DNA of 64,000 bases, taken from contig NZ_JAHKPV010000019.1 in NCBI RefSeq assembly GCF_018860765.1, positions 573,636 to 637,635 of the forward strand, in the 5' to 3' direction. Positions within the stretch are counted from its first letter, which is position 1; every line of letters begins with the position of its first letter. Source of the stretch: Marinobacter salexigens. Its GTDB lineage: Bacteria; Pseudomonadota; Gammaproteobacteria; Pseudomonadales; Oleiphilaceae. The notes under the pieces were generated by a model that was given only the letters and a program-made list of their open reading frames with translations, did no database searches and was not told the DNA's origin. Made by a program: the position numbers and the translations under genes. Below, in pieces: positions 9,606 through 19,480 of the stretch.

Positions 9606-11249
9606 ATGGCACAAACGCGAATTTTACCTGCCGCAAAAAATGCCCACCAGTACCAGCTTCTGATCAAGCAACTGTTGCTCTCTGGGCCAAGATATTCGCC
9701 AGATCAGGAAATTGTGTACGCCAACAAGAGCAAGTACACCTACACAGATCTGGTCGAACGCATCCATCGCCTCGCCAACGCTCTCACCGATGCGGGCGTT
9801 AAGCCGGGCGATACGGTGGCTGTTATGGACTGGGATACGCCGCGCTATCTGGAGTGCTTTTTTGCCATCCCCATGATCGGTGCCGTTTTGCACACCATTA
9901 ACGTGCGCTTATCACCCGATCAAATTGTTTACACCATGAATCACGCAGAAGACGATGTGGTTTTGGTGCATGATGATTTCCTGCCGATTCTGGAAGGCCT
10001 TCAGAGCGACATCACAACGGTTAAAACTTACATCCAGCTTAGCGATGAAAAAACCGCGAAAGGTACAAAACTCGATACCGCTGGTGAATACGAGGCTCTG
10101 CTAGCCGCTGCTGGTACAGAGTTCGACTTTCCCGATTTTGATGAGAACAGCCTCGCGACCACCTTTTACACCACGGGCACCACAGGAAACCCCAAAGGCG
10201 TCTTCTTTAGCCACCGCCAGCTGGTTCTGCATACCTTGGCCATGACAGGGTCACTTTCTTCCTACGACGAAATGCCTCTACTGCGCTCATCGTCTGTGTA
10301 CATGCCGGTAACCCCCATGTTCCACGTACATGCTTGGGGTGTTCCCTACGCCGCCACCATGATGGGCATAAAGCAGGTCTATCCCGGCCGTTATGAGCCG
10401 GAATTGCTGGTTGATCTGATTAAAGAGCACAAAGTATCTTTCTCGCACTGTGTACCAACCGTCATGCAAATGATGATGGGCACTGAATCCATCAAAACAG
10501 CAGATTTAAGTAACTGGCAGGTATTGATCGGAGGCAGCGCATTAACCAAGGGCCTTTGTGATGCGGGCGCGAAGCTCGGCATTCGTATGTATACCGGCTA
10601 TGGCATGTCTGAAACCTGCCCCTTGCTCAGCACCACATTCCTCAAACCGGAAGACCTAGAACTACCACTGGAGCAGCAAACTGCCAAACGGATCAAAACC
10701 GGCATCGCAGTGCCTATGGTAGAACTGGAAATTGTTGACCCCGCTGGCAACCCAGTGGCCCACGATGGCGAGGCCAAGGGCGAAGTTGTTGCACGTGCAC
10801 CCTGGCTCACCCAAAGCTACATCAAAGAACCCGCCAAAGGTGAGGAGCTCTGGGAAGGTGGCTGGCTGCACACCGGGGACGTTGCCTCAATGGAACCGAA
10901 CAACACGCTGACCATTAAAGATCGCATCAAAGACGTGATCAAAACCGGTGGTGAGTGGTTATCATCCCTCGATCTAGAAAATCTCATCAGCCAGCACTCT
11001 GCCGTATCCGGCGCTGCGGTGGTAGGTATTCCTGATGAAAAATGGGGTGAGCGGCCTTATGCTCTGGTTACCCTGAAGCCAGGCGAGCAAGCAACCGCAG
11101 AAGATATACAGAGCCACCTGCAGCAACATGTTGATAGCGGCGAGATCAACAAGTGGGCGATACCTTCCAAGATCGACTTTGTTGAAGACATTCCGAAAAC
11201 AAGTGTAGGAAAGATCAACAAAAAAGTGATTCGTGACCAACTGCAATAA
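9606..11249 (+). CDS. Fatty acyl-CoA ligase, AlkK-like
   Basis: 547-residue AMP-forming acyl-CoA synthetase. The AMP-binding motif TTFYTTGTTGNPKGVFFSHR and the later TGYGMSETCP and GGWLHTGDVASM segments are intact, followed by the hinge region IKDRIKDVIKTGGEW and the C-terminal lysine KTSVGKINKKV. Length and sequence style match medium/long-chain AlkK-type ligases of alkane-degrading gammaproteobacteria. ATG at 9606 follows AGAGGATT. It is monocistronic, ending at a strong hairpin at 11256-11289. Confidence 0.93.
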   Translation: MAQTRILPAAKNAHQYQLLIKQLLLSGPRYSPDQEIVYANKSKYTYTDLVERIHRLANALTDAGVKPGDTVAVMDWDTPRYLECFFAIPMIGAVLHTINVRLSPDQIVYTMNHAEDDVVLVHDDFLPILEGLQSDITTVKTYIQLSDEKTAKGTKLDTAGEYEALLAAAGTEFDFPDFDENSLATTFYTTGTTGNPKGVFFSHRQLVLHTLAMTGSLSSYDEMPLLRSSSVYMPVTPMFHVHAWGVPYAATMMGIKQVYPGRYEPELLVDLIKEHKVSFSHCVPTVMQMMMGTESIKTADLSNWQVLIGGSALTKGLCDAGAKLGIRMYTGYGMSETCPLLSTTFLKPEDLELPLEQQTAKRIKTGIAVPMVELEIVDPAGNPVAHDGEAKGEVVARAPWLTQSYIKEPAKGEELWEGGWLHTGDVASMEPNNTLTIKDRIKDVIKTGGEWLSSLDLENLISQHSAVSGAAVVGIPDEKWGERPYALVTLKPGEQATAEDIQSHLQQHVDSGEINKWAIPSKIDFVEDIPKTSVGKINKKVIRDQLQ

Positions 11250-11255
11250 ACCACT

Positions 11256-11289
11256 TTGCTCCTGACCGCTCTCTTGCGGGCAGGAGCAA
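11256..11289. terminator. Hairpin between convergent genes
   Basis: Nine-bp outer arms TTGCTCCTG/CAGGAGCAA enclosing an inner CCGC/GCGG stem, placed seven bases after the acyl-CoA ligase stop and 40 bp beyond the end of the convergent ABC transporter gene. There is no long T-run on either strand, so efficiency is uncertain; likely a bidirectional terminator. Confidence 0.6.
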
Positions 11290-11328
11290 TCCCAACATTG
11301 GTCACCTTGGGAAACTACCCGGAGTTAT

Positions 11329-13116
11329 TCAGGCTTGACCCGTTTGGACCCTCCATTGCGCGGCATAGGCCCCGCCCTGTTTCAGTAGCTCTTTATGTGA
11401 GCCCACTTCAACCACCTTGCCCTTCGCTATAACAGCAATTGAATCTGCATCAACAATGGTAGATAGGCGATGGGCGATCATAATAACCGTGCGATTGTGC
11501 CCAATTCTCCGCAGCGAGCGCTGAATAGCGGCCTCTGTTTCGTTATCCACGGCACTGGTGGCCTCATCAAGCACCAGAATAGGCGAGTCTTTCAGAAGTG
11601 CGCGAGCTAGAGATAGCCGCTGCCTTTGTCCGCCTGAGAGCCTTACCCCCCGCTCACCCACGGATGTGTTCAAACCCTCCGGTAACGCCTCTATAAACGC
11701 CCAAGCTTCTGCGGTGCGCGCGGCTTCTATGATTTGGGCGTCGGTCGCATCCGGACGGCCATAGACCAAATTCTCGCGGATGCTACCTTCAAATAGGTAG
11801 ACATCTTGGCTTACCAAACCAATGGATTCGCGAAGAGACTGCAAACTTACCGCCCGGATAGACTGGCCATCAATGCGGATGTCCCCGCTCTCGATCTCGT
11901 AAAACCGCAACAGCAGCTTAATCAAAGTGGACTTTCCAGAACCGGTAGCGCCAACCAGTGCTAGAGTATTGCCGGCTGGGACAGTAAGTGAGATCTGATC
12001 TATCCCGGCGTTACTGGCAGGATAGTGAAAGCTGACATCACTAAATGTCACTGCTCCGCTCACTGGCTGCTGGAGAGCTTTGGTGCTTTGGTCTTTGACG
12101 TGAAGGGGCTCAGAAAGCAAATCTAGAATGCGTCGAGTGCTGGCCATGGCTCGCTCAAACAAGTTGATCACCTCCGCCATGCCAGTCAATGGCCATAGCA
12201 GTCGCTGAGTCAAAAATACCAACACACCATAAGCACCCACATTCAGATCGCCTTTCAGCGCCATCATGCCGCCCACCGTAAACGTCGCCAAAAAACCAGA
12301 CAAAATCGCCATCCGAATAATGGGGATAAAGGCCGAGCTGATGCGGATGGCCCGGCGATTGGCATCCACGTAGGCGCTGCTGCTGACCTTTAGACGCTCC
12401 GCTTCGCGCTGCTCTGCGGTAAAGCTCTTGATAGTGGCGATACCGCCGAGGTTATTGGATAGGCGACTGGACAAGTCGCCGACCTTCTCTCGAACATCGG
12501 CATAAAGCGGCCCAGCTTTGCGCTGAAAATAGAAAGCTCCCCAGATAATTAGCGGGATCGGCATAAACGCGAGCACAGCGATGAGTGGCGATAGCACAAA
12601 GAATACCGCCCCGACAGCGACCACCGTCACCAGCACCTGAATCATGGCGTTGGCACCGCCGTCCAGGAAGCGTTCAAGCTGGTTAACATCATCATTCATC
12701 GTAGCCACCAATTGGCCGGAACTACGAGACTCGAAAAAGCCCATGTCCAATTTTTGGACATGCTCATAGGCATCTTGGCGCAGGTCGGATTGCAGTCGTT
12801 GGGCCAGATTACGCCAGAGAATCTGATACAAATATTCGAAAAGAGACTCACCTGCCCAAATAAAAAACGTGAGCACCCCCAGCACTAGAATCTGATTCAG
12901 CGACTCCGTGATCCCTAGTGAAGCTACGAAGCTATCTTCCTGATTGACGACAACGTCTAACGCAATACCGATCAGTATCTCCGGTGCGATATCAAACAAT
13001 TTGTTAACAATAGAACAGGTGGTCGCTGCGACGATCTGGCGGCGGTAACCTCGCGCATAACGCAACAATCGAGCGAATGCGGCGAAGCTACTTGCAGCAT
13101 TGATTTCTTCGGACAT
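11329..13116 (-). CDS. ABC exporter, fused permease and ATPase (MsbA/BmrA type)
   Basis: 595-residue half-transporter. Residues about 1-330 are the six-helix type I exporter membrane domain; residues about 355-590 are the ATPase with Walker [11 protein letters not shown]-loop [12 protein letters not shown], signature [16 protein letters not shown], Walker [13 protein letters not shown] and switch His in IAHRLST. It would act as a homodimer exporting lipid-like or drug-like molecules. Possible substrates cannot be read from sequence; true msbA usually sits next to lpxK, which is absent here. Monocistronic, divergent from the thioesterase gene. Confidence 0.92.
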   Translation of the reverse strand: MSEEINAASSFAAFARLLRYARGYRRQIVAATTCSIVNKLFDIAPEILIGIALDVVVNQEDSFVASLGITESLNQILVLGVLTFFIWAGESLFEYLYQILWRNLAQRLQSDLRQDAYEHVQKLDMGFFESRSSGQLVATMNDDVNQLERFLDGGANAMIQVLVTVVAVGAVFFVLSPLIAVLAFMPIPLIIWGAFYFQRKAGPLYADVREKVGDLSSRLSNNLGGIATIKSFTAEQREAERLKVSSSAYVDANRRAIRISSAFIPIIRMAILSGFLATFTVGGMMALKGDLNVGAYGVLVFLTQRLLWPLTGMAEVINLFERAMASTRRILDLLSEPLHVKDQSTKALQQPVSGAVTFSDVSFHYPASNAGIDQISLTVPAGNTLALVGATGSGKSTLIKLLLRFYEIESGDIRIDGQSIRAVSLQSLRESIGLVSQDVYLFEGSIRENLVYGRPDATDAQIIEAARTAEAWAFIEALPEGLNTSVGERGVRLSGGQRQRLSLARALLKDSPILVLDEATSAVDNETEAAIQRSLRRIGHNRTVIMIAHRLSTIVDADSIAVIAKGKVVEVGSHKELLKQGGAYAAQWRVQTGQA

Positions 13117-13354
13117 CGGATTTCCTTAGAAGGTCTTAATGGAGATAGCGGAACTGAACGCTGAGCTACGAAGTGTTAATTGAAGGCTTACGGTGCGTTT
13201 ACACTAATCTAAAAAACAATGATGCGAATTATAATTATTTAGACTTCATCAATCCAGTTCACTTACTACCTCGAGCGGACCGTTTTTGTTTTTCATCGTA
13301 TACTCACCCCGCTTCCATTTTTTTAATTCAATACTGCAAAAGAGTCCAACCGTC

Positions 13355-13825
13355 ATGATGTCCAAACTTCGCAACTGGATTTCCAGCCCTAACGGTATAC
13401 GTAAAATGATGAACGTATACGGCCCCTATGCAGGCGCCGGGGTTAAAGTGACTCACATTGCAGACGACTATCGCACAGCTTCAGTAGAGATGAACTTGCA
13501 CTGGTACAACACCAACTACGTGGGCACGCACTTTGGCGGTTCGCTCTACAGTATGATTGACCCTATGTACATGCTGTTGCTGATGAACAATCTGGGGAAA
13601 GACTACATAGTGTGGGACAAATCAGCCTGCATCGACTTTATCCGCCCGGGTAAAGGCCGCGTAATGGCAAATTTTGAGCTAACACAAGAGCGGCTAGATG
13701 AGATTCGCAAAGCCACCGCAAACGGCGATAAAACGCTGCCTGAGTGGGATGTGGATATTGTCGATGAGAAGGGCGAACTCGTCGCCCGGGTTAACAAGGT
13801 TCTCTACGTTAGGAAAAAACGTTAA
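13355..13825 (+). CDS. DUF4442 hot-dog thioesterase-like protein
   Basis: 156-residue protein of the DUF4442 (PaaI/YiiD-like hot-dog fold) family, with [19 protein letters not shown], the glycine-rich helix typical of acyl-CoA thioesterases. It may hydrolyse an acyl thioester; substrate unknown. I chose the ATG at 13355 (a second ATG follows at once); the frame is open further upstream but that would add an atypical hydrophobic tail. Its stop overlaps the end of convergent dadA by four bases. Confidence 0.82.
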   Translation: MMSKLRNWISSPNGIRKMMNVYGPYAGAGVKVTHIADDYRTASVEMNLHWYNTNYVGTHFGGSLYSMIDPMYMLLLMNNLGKDYIVWDKSACIDFIRPGKGRVMANFELTQERLDEIRKATANGDKTLPEWDVDIVDEKGELVARVNKVLYVRKKR

Positions 13826-15075
13826 AGCCCGGAGAAGGTAAAATCCACCTCGGGCTTTCGGCCGCCAACGATATCTGCCAATGCGGCGGCCGAGCCACAA
13901 GAGTGGGTCCATCCCAGAGTACCGTGCCCGGTGTTCAAATACAGGTTTGCAAAGTGGCTTTTGCCCACATAGGGAACATTAGAAGGTGTGGCCGGGCGCA
14001 GCCCCGTCCAGAACTCGGCCTGATCCCAATAGCCGGCATCCGGCATTATGTCTGCGGTTCTGCGCACAATGGCTTGGCACCGGGCGTAGTTAAGCGTGCG
14101 AGTGTAGCCGTTAAGTTCAGCGGTTCCCGCCACTCTAATGCGGTTACCCAGCCGAGAGTACACCAGTTTATATTCGTCATCCGTGAGGCTCACATTAAAC
14201 GCAGCTTCTTCATTTTTTACCGGAACCGTAATGGAATAACCTTTAGCGGGGTAAATATTCAAAAATAGCCCAAGTTTTCGGGCGAGCACAGCACTATAGC
14301 TACCAAGGCTGAGCACATAGGCGTCGGCCCTTAAAGTTTGGTGTTGCCCGTCTTTCAATAACTGCACACCAAGAATACGCTCACCCGAGTGCTCGAATCC
14401 AAGAATGTCCGTGCGGAAGCGAAACTCCACGCCAGCCTTTTGGCAGAGTTCGGCCACTGCTTGAGTGAACTTGCGTGCATCGCCAGATTCATCTTCAGAG
14501 GTGTAGGTTGCGCCTGCTATTTTGTGCTGGATAGGTTTGAGGCCTGGCTCAATCTCAACAGCTTTGTTTGCATCGATGACCTGACGGTCGCACCCAAGAT
14601 CACACATGATGCGGGTGGGCTCAAGCGCTGCGTTAAACTCTTCAGGATTGGTATAGAAGTGCAAAATGCCCTTGGTAACCTGATCGTACTCAAGTTCGGT
14701 TTCCTGACGCAAAGCCTGTAACTGGCTACGGCTGTACATGCCGAGATTGACCATCTGGCGGATATTTTGGACGGCTTTTGCCGAAGTGCACTGGGTTAGA
14801 AAAGATAGGGCCCACCGCCATTGTGCAGGATCCATTTTCGGACGAAACAGTAAAGGCGCATCCGCTCGAAATAGCCATTTCAGAATTTTTAGAGGCGCGG
14901 ATGGGTTGGCCCAGGGCTCGGCATGGGAAACAGAAATCTGACCTCCATTTGCATAGCTCGTTTCCAGGCCTGACTGGCTCTGCCGGTCTACTACCGTTAC
15001 CTGATGCCCCTGCTTCTGCAAAAACCAGGCGGTGGTTACACCAACAACTCCTGCGCCCAAAACCACTATGTGCAT
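13822..15075 (-). CDS. dadA: D-amino-acid dehydrogenase small subunit
   Basis: 417-residue FAD-dependent dehydrogenase that oxidises D-amino acids (typically D-alanine) to 2-oxo acids and ammonia, passing electrons to the membrane quinone pool. The N-terminal Rossmann motif [20 protein letters not shown] and the C-terminal FAD segment [17 protein letters not shown] are clear. Length is close to the usual 430. The usual partner alanine racemase gene dadX is not adjacent. A related glycine/proline oxidase activity is possible. Confidence 0.9.
   Translation of the reverse strand: MHIVVLGAGVVGVTTAWFLQKQGHQVTVVDRQSQSGLETSYANGGQISVSHAEPWANPSAPLKILKWLFRADAPLLFRPKMDPAQWRWALSFLTQCTSAKAVQNIRQMVNLGMYSRSQLQALRQETELEYDQVTKGILHFYTNPEEFNAALEPTRIMCDLGCDRQVIDANKAVEIEPGLKPIQHKIAGATYTSEDESGDARKFTQAVAELCQKAGVEFRFRTDILGFEHSGERILGVQLLKDGQHQTLRADAYVLSLGSYSAVLARKLGLFLNIYPAKGYSITVPVKNEEAAFNVSLTDDEYKLVYSRLGNRIRVAGTAELNGYTRTLNYARCQAIVRRTADIMPDAGYWDQAEFWTGLRPATPSNVPYVGKSHFANLYLNTGHGTLGWTHSCGSAAALADIVGGRKPEVDFTFSGL
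13824..13858 (+). terminator. Hairpin after the DUF4442 gene, inside the end of dadA
   Basis: Arms AAAGCCCG (13824-13831) and CGGGCTTT (13851-13858) just past the thioesterase stop. It lies within the last codons of convergent dadA, so the terminator sequence doubles as coding sequence on the other strand. Confidence 0.5.
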
Positions 15076-15217
15076 GCCTGCCTCCGTTCAAAGAGCGCCC
15101 ATCCAACTGACAATAAGTCAGGCTTACGGCAGGGCTCTGGCCAATGCTCAGTAAAAGAAATGCTTGTTCACGTGCCACGATTGTAGCGTGAGAGAGGCCA
15201 ACTTGTGACTTATACCA

Positions 15218-15574
15218 TCAGCCACCGGCGCGTTTCACAACCCAGCCATTCTGCTCCAGAAGCGGCACAAGTAGATCTCGCTGATCCCCCTGAATTTCCA
15301 CCACACCATCTTTCACGGTGCCGCCAGTGCCGCATTTGGCTTTAAGAACCTTAGCGTAGGCTTTAAGCTCTTTTTCAACCATGGGGATACCAGTAACCAG
15401 AGTGACCCCCTTACCTTTGCGCCCCTTGGTTTCGCGGCTCACCCGAACAATGCCATCACCTTCTGGGCGCTGTGCCTGACCGCAGGTGCAGTCTGAAACA
15501 GGGTTACGACATTCTGGGCACATGCGCCCTTGTTCGGTTGAAAATACCAACCCACCTGCGGATCGTTTTGCCAT
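15218..15574 (-). CDS. yciH: SUI1/eIF1-family protein YciH
   Basis: 118-residue homologue of eukaryotic initiation factor eIF1. An N-terminal four-cysteine cluster (CPECRNPVSDCTC) is followed by the SUI1 domain with VTLVTGIPMVEKELKAYAKV and KCGTGGTVKDGVVEIQGDQR. YciH is thought to affect start-codon selection fidelity on the 30S subunit. Monocistronic, 44 bp upstream of nothing related. Confidence 0.93.
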   Translation of the reverse strand: MAKRSAGGLVFSTEQGRMCPECRNPVSDCTCGQAQRPEGDGIVRVSRETKGRKGKGVTLVTGIPMVEKELKAYAKVLKAKCGTGGTVKDGVVEIQGDQRDLLVPLLEQNGWVVKRAGG

Positions 15575-15618
15575 GTATCCTCCGAGTATTGAACGGCTTA
15601 CAAGAGCCCATCGCTTTT

Positions 15619-16149
15619 TCAGTCTAGTTCGGGAGGATACTTGCTGAACATCTCGGCGACTACCTCATCAACCAGCTTGCTGCGGCTTTTCGGCGATTGG
15701 TTTTCGGTCAGGTAACGACGACTGGCTGCCCGCCAAACTACTTTTTCTGAGCTCGCTTCCACCAACTCCACCACAAGCTTACCCTCTATAACCTCCCGCA
15801 CTGGCGGCGGTGTAGACAGTCCCCAGCCGAAGTTTCCAGTACCAAAGCCCATACCAAGGCCAATGCCAGAACGCTCGAGGCGCTCCTGCTCCACAATCTG
15901 CCAACTCACCAGAAGGTCGGCCTCAGACTCTTCTACCTTACTCATTGCTTTGCGGGCGAGTTCACGCTCAACTGCTCTCTGTACACGGTCGCCATCCAAC
16001 GAAACAAACGTGGAATTGCCAGCACCCGTCGCGAAGGCCCAAGTTGTGTAGTCTCCGAAAACCACCGTTGAGTTGTAGTCCGTCACCACATTACCGGCAC
16101 ACCCTGCCACGGCCGCAGCTACCAGTGCCACCATCAGAAAACGAACCAT
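15619..16149 (-). CDS. DUF4136 lipoprotein
   Basis: 176-residue predicted outer-membrane lipoprotein. Signal peptide MVRFLMVALVAAAVAGCAG with lipobox VAGC, so the mature protein begins at Cys17. The rest fits DUF4136: TWAFATG near the N-terminus, then DLLVSWQIVEQE, a Gly-rich GIGLGMGFGTGNFGWG loop, and GKLVVELVEASSEKVVWRA. Function unknown. ATG preceded by AGGAGTAGGT. Confidence 0.88.
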   Translation of the reverse strand: MVRFLMVALVAAAVAGCAGNVVTDYNSTVVFGDYTTWAFATGAGNSTFVSLDGDRVQRAVERELARKAMSKVEESEADLLVSWQIVEQERLERSGIGLGMGFGTGNFGWGLSTPPPVREVIEGKLVVELVEASSEKVVWRAASRRYLTENQSPKSRSKLVDEVVAEMFSKYPPELD

Positions 16150-16225
16150 TACCTACTCCTTAATTTCCGAGAGTCTTAAGTTCAAGTATACGCTCAAGGC
16201 AGCGCAGCGATGAGCGTTTGCTTCG

Positions 16226-16831
16226 TCATGTTTCGAAACGGTAATTCAGCTTATGGGAATCACAAAAAGCCGTGAAGGTTTGCATCTGATCCTCGGGAAC
16301 GAGAACCCGTGCCGTTACCGAACTGCCATAGCTGATGGATTCCAGCTCGGCCGCGTTCACATCGCACCAATGCCGCAGGGGCTGTTCATCTGCAAACCCC
16401 ATGGTTATATTTGCTGCCTTCACCGGTTTATGAACAATCCTCCCTACCTCCGACAGCACACTTTCAGCTGCACCAGCATAAGCTCGAACAAGCCCCCCAG
16501 CACCGAGTTTTATGCCACCGAAATAGCGGATTACCATCACCAGAACATCGCCCATATCTTTGTGCTGAATAACATTCAGAATCGGCTTACCTGCAGTGCC
16601 GGAAGGCTCACCGTCGTCATTCATGCCCGCCTCGGCTGCTGAGCCGGGGCGCCCGATTTGGTAGGCCCAGCAGATATGGCGGGCGTCAGGGTGGTCCTGA
16701 TGCGCCTTCTCCAACCAGTCTTTTAACTCGTCCCGGGAACCCACAGGTGCAACCCGGGCAATAAAGCGGCTTTTTTTCACCTCGGTTTCGCGCTCAAGGT
16801 AGCCGGCAGGAACTGGATAATCTTTTTTCAT
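16226..16831 (-). CDS. yigZ: IMPACT/YigZ family protein
   Basis: 201-residue homologue of E. coli YigZ and the N-terminal domain of eukaryotic IMPACT, with KKSRFIARV near the start and the family core NDDGEPSGTAGKPILNVI and RYFGGIKLGAGGLVRAYAGA. Biochemical role uncertain; IMPACT relates to translation control. I chose ATG 16831 because the extension to 16900 overlaps the kinase gene. It is 19 bp behind the histidine kinase stop and probably cotranscribed with the two-component system, which is not the usual neighbourhood. Confidence 0.9.
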   Translation of the reverse strand: MKKDYPVPAGYLERETEVKKSRFIARVAPVGSRDELKDWLEKAHQDHPDARHICWAYQIGRPGSAAEAGMNDDGEPSGTAGKPILNVIQHKDMGDVLVMVIRYFGGIKLGAGGLVRAYAGAAESVLSEVGRIVHKPVKAANITMGFADEQPLRHWCDVNAAELESISYGSSVTARVLVPEDQMQTFTAFCDSHKLNYRFET

Positions 16832-16850
16832 AAGATCGCCCGTGCTTTCA

Positions 16851-18167
16851 TTAGTTGGCTGCGAATATCGGCAACCGAGCCACGATCTGCAAACCGCCAC
16901 GCTCGCTGTTGTGGGCAGCTATCTCACCGTCATGGGCCAGAATAATATCTTTGGCAATTGCCAACCCCAAACCCCAACCTTGGCCACCCCGGGATTTGTC
17001 GGCCCGGAAGAAAGGCTTAAAAAGGTGTTCAAGAATGTCATCCGCAACACCCGGCCCTTCATCCTCAATCGTAAGGCTTACCCAGCCCGCTGAAAGCGCC
17101 AAGGAAACATGAACCACTTTGCCCGGCGGAGTGTAATCAAGGGCGTTCTGGAGAATATTATCGAATGCCCGCTGAAGCAGGCCCGCATCGCCCAGAACCG
17201 AAACACCGGTGCTTTCAGGCATTGAGTCAAGCTTACAATCCACCCTCTGGTGTTCGGCGTAGTCTGCAGCGTCTTGCAAAACCTGATTCAACAGATCCAC
17301 CGGCCGCAATGGTTCACGCGCAATATCGCCGCCCTGCTCAGTCACCCGGTATAGCGTCAGTATCTGCCCCGTCATGGTTTCGAGGCGCTCATTCTGGCGC
17401 AGAATACTTGCCATCAGGTCTTCTTCTACGCCATTTTCGCTGGCAAGTTCGATAGCAACTCGCTGGCGCGCCAAGGGGGTTCGCAAATCGTGGGATATAT
17501 CCCGCAGCAAGTGCTTTTGGCGATCCAGCAGGGTACAAAGCTGCTCTGTCATCGCGTTGAATGCGGTAGCTAACTGCCCTACCTCGTCCCGGCGACTGGC
17601 TATGCGCTCACTAACTCGCAGCTCGGTTTTACCTCCAGCGATAGCCTGCGCCGTACTCTCCATATGCCTCATAGGTCGCGAGACAAAGCGAGCAATCAGC
17701 CAGCAAGCCAAAGTAATTAAAACAAACGCCAATCCCATTTCTATAAACCGAAAAACTCTCGGTTCTAGCCAACCCTCACCGTGCATTTTCGGCCAGGCAA
17801 CCAAGCGGTAACCATCGCCCACATCCACAATGGCCGGCTTTTGCCGGTACCAACCAGATTTTATGCGCGAACGGATTGCCGAGGGTAGGCGGTTGTCATC
17901 ATCTGCGCTGATCATCATCAGATGTAGACCCAGCTCATCTCCCTGCGCGTTGAGAAATCTGTAAGCATCTCTACGTCCACGGCTTTCGCGGATAGCGGAC
18001 ACTTCAAACCCAAGATCCCTCAGCTCAAGCTGACGCTCGATTGCTGCGCGCTCCCGGTCGAGCATGACACCTGATGCAAGATTGCTGACAACCACAGTAA
18101 CCACCATGGCCAGCCAGATGAGCAGGAAAATTCGCCAGAACAGGGGAATGATCAACCGACGTTTCAT
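16851..18167 (-). CDS. Sensor histidine kinase, CpxA-like
   Basis: 438-residue membrane kinase. TM1 about residues 12-35, periplasmic domain about 36-138 rich in basic and acidic residues, TM2 about 140-160, HAMP about 160-215, HisKA with phospho-acceptor His226 in ISHDLRTPLARQR, then HATPase with N box NILQNALDY, G1 DEGPGV and G2 GQGWGLGLAIAKDI. Its start overlaps the response regulator stop by four bases. The divergent Spy/CpxP-like gene suggests it monitors envelope stress; metals or other signals remain possible. Confidence 0.92.
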   Translation of the reverse strand: MKRRLIIPLFWRIFLLIWLAMVVTVVVSNLASGVMLDRERAAIERQLELRDLGFEVSAIRESRGRRDAYRFLNAQGDELGLHLMMISADDDNRLPSAIRSRIKSGWYRQKPAIVDVGDGYRLVAWPKMHGEGWLEPRVFRFIEMGLAFVLITLACWLIARFVSRPMRHMESTAQAIAGGKTELRVSERIASRRDEVGQLATAFNAMTEQLCTLLDRQKHLLRDISHDLRTPLARQRVAIELASENGVEEDLMASILRQNERLETMTGQILTLYRVTEQGGDIAREPLRPVDLLNQVLQDAADYAEHQRVDCKLDSMPESTGVSVLGDAGLLQRAFDNILQNALDYTPPGKVVHVSLALSAGWVSLTIEDEGPGVADDILEHLFKPFFRADKSRGGQGWGLGLAIAKDIILAHDGEIAAHNSERGGLQIVARLPIFAAN

Positions 18168-18850
18168 GTTGGCACCCGGTAGCTGTAACCAAGGCCTCGT
18201 ACCGTCTCAATTCTGGGTGGGTCATCGGTACCCAATTTCTTACGTAGGTTGCTGATGTGCATATCCAACGTACGGTCGAATGCCTCTAGTCGCCGCCCCA
18301 ATGCCCATTGCATCAAGTCTGTTTTGCGCACCACACTGCCGGCGTGAGCCAGCAATACTTGCAGAATTTCGTACTCAGTAGCGGTCAGATCCAATGGCTC
18401 ATCGTTTTGATAGATGCGTCGATGGTCCGGCTCAACGCGCAGGTCTCCGTGGTGCCGGGCTGCTTTTGTCTCGGTCTTCTGGTCCCAAGCAACCCGGCGC
18501 AGAATGGCCTGAAGCCTAGCCACCAGTTCACGAGGGTTACATGGCTTGGGGATGTAATCATCCGCACCCACTTCAAATCCCACAATGCGGTCGGTTTCAT
18601 CACCACGGGCAGTCAGCAATACAACCGGCAAATGGGTTTCAGTACGTAATTCGCGCAGCACTTCAAGGCCGCTAATGTCCGGCAGCATAATATCCAGAAC
18701 AACAATATCGCAGTTCTGCCCTAGTGCCAGCGCTAACCCATCCCTGCCGCTGGCAGCCTCACGCACGGTAAAACCTTGGCCCGTTAAATAGCGCACGAGC
18801 AACTCCCGGAGTTCGTCGTCATCTTCTACCAGCAGGACCCTGTTCTGCAT
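18164..18850 (-). CDS. Response regulator, OmpR/CpxR-like
   Basis: 228-residue regulator: receiver domain 1-115 with acidic cluster EDDDE, phospho-acceptor Asp53 in VVLDIMLPD, Thr80 and Lys102, and an OmpR winged helix, about 130-226, with LDLTATEYEILQVLLAHAG and ISNLRKKLG. First gene of a unit RR-kinase-yigZ. It is divergent from the Spy/CpxP-like gene with a tandem repeat of OmpR-family spacing in between, its likely target and perhaps own operator. Confidence 0.94.
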   Translation of the reverse strand: MQNRVLLVEDDDELRELLVRYLTGQGFTVREAASGRDGLALALGQNCDIVVLDIMLPDISGLEVLRELRTETHLPVVLLTARGDETDRIVGFEVGADDYIPKPCNPRELVARLQAILRRVAWDQKTETKAARHHGDLRVEPDHRRIYQNDEPLDLTATEYEILQVLLAHAGSVVRKTDLMQWALGRRLEAFDRTLDMHISNLRKKLGTDDPPRIETVRGLGYSYRVPT

Positions 18851-18958
18851 CTCTCGTTTCTACTCACGTTAATTTTCGATGTGTGCTTACTGTATTGCTC
18901 AAAGTTTAACACGGCCCCAAAGACCCGCATCCGCAGGCCCCGGTTCCTTTGCAGAACC

Positions 18959-19001
18959 TTTACATTGCATTGACGCTCATTGACCAAGCACGCAGTACTA
19001 T
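18959..19001 (+). promoter_or_regulatory. Tandem 10-bp-spaced repeat, candidate operator of the CpxR-like regulator
   Basis: CATTGAC occurs at 18968-18974 and again at 18978-18984, exactly one helical turn apart, preceded by a related TTTACATTG at 18959-18967. OmpR-family dimers bind such direct half-sites with 10-bp phasing. A TACTAT -10-like hexamer at 18996-19001 lies just downstream, without a well-spaced -35, as expected for an activated promoter of the Spy-like gene at 19064. Confidence 0.55.
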
Positions 19002-19063
19002 AGGGGTGAATCATGCTTCTGGCGAAACCGCCAAGCAGTTACATAACGGCGAGAGGAATTATC

Positions 19064-19423
19064 ATGAGCAAACGTAAAGCATCTATTATCACCGCAAGCC
19101 TTCTGGCTACCGCCCTATTTGCAGCCAGCCCGGCTTTGATGGCCGGCCACTCGCATGGCTCATCGTCAAAGCACCATGACGGCCAGCGCAACATGTCAGA
19201 AATGTGCGACAACATGCGCGAGGGCAAAGGCAAATTTAATATGGAAGAACGCCAAGCGGAAATGGCTAAACGCCACGAAGCCATGGCCGAACGCCTGAAG
19301 CTAAACGACGAGCAGCGCGGAATCTGGAACGAGATCCATGAAGAAAGGCGCCAACAACATGAAAAGCGCATGAGTGGCTGGGAGAAAAAGATGAAAAAGC
19401 GCTGTGCACAGCCACAAGAGTGA
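19064..19423 (+). CDS. Spy/CpxP-like periplasmic protein
   Basis: 119 residues: a signal peptide through about residue 27 (cleavage near ALMAG), a His-rich stretch GHSHGSSSKHH, then a highly charged helical region with LKLNDEQRGIWNEIHEERRQ resembling the LTxxQ-type segments of Spy and CpxP. Likely a periplasmic chaperone or stress-feedback protein. The ATG at 19064 follows GAGAGGAATT. The His-rich segment could bind metal. Divergent from the two-component system, exactly as cpxP is from cpxRA. Confidence 0.75.
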   Translation: MSKRKASIITASLLATALFAASPALMAGHSHGSSSKHHDGQRNMSEMCDNMREGKGKFNMEERQAEMAKRHEAMAERLKLNDEQRGIWNEIHEERRQQHEKRMSGWEKKMKKRCAQPQE

Positions 19424-19480
19424 TCACAATGCGGGTTTTGACGTAAGGTATCGGGAGCGATTAAGGAGCGCACCCCGAAC

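Noticed and set aside
11329..13116. Assignment of the ABC exporter as MsbA
   Set aside because: lpxK and other lipid A genes are absent from the neighbourhood, and half-transporters of this type are numerous; left unnamed.
13173..13358. 61-codon frame ahead of the DUF4442 gene
   Set aside because: Low-complexity translation of an AT-rich promoter region without initiation signals.
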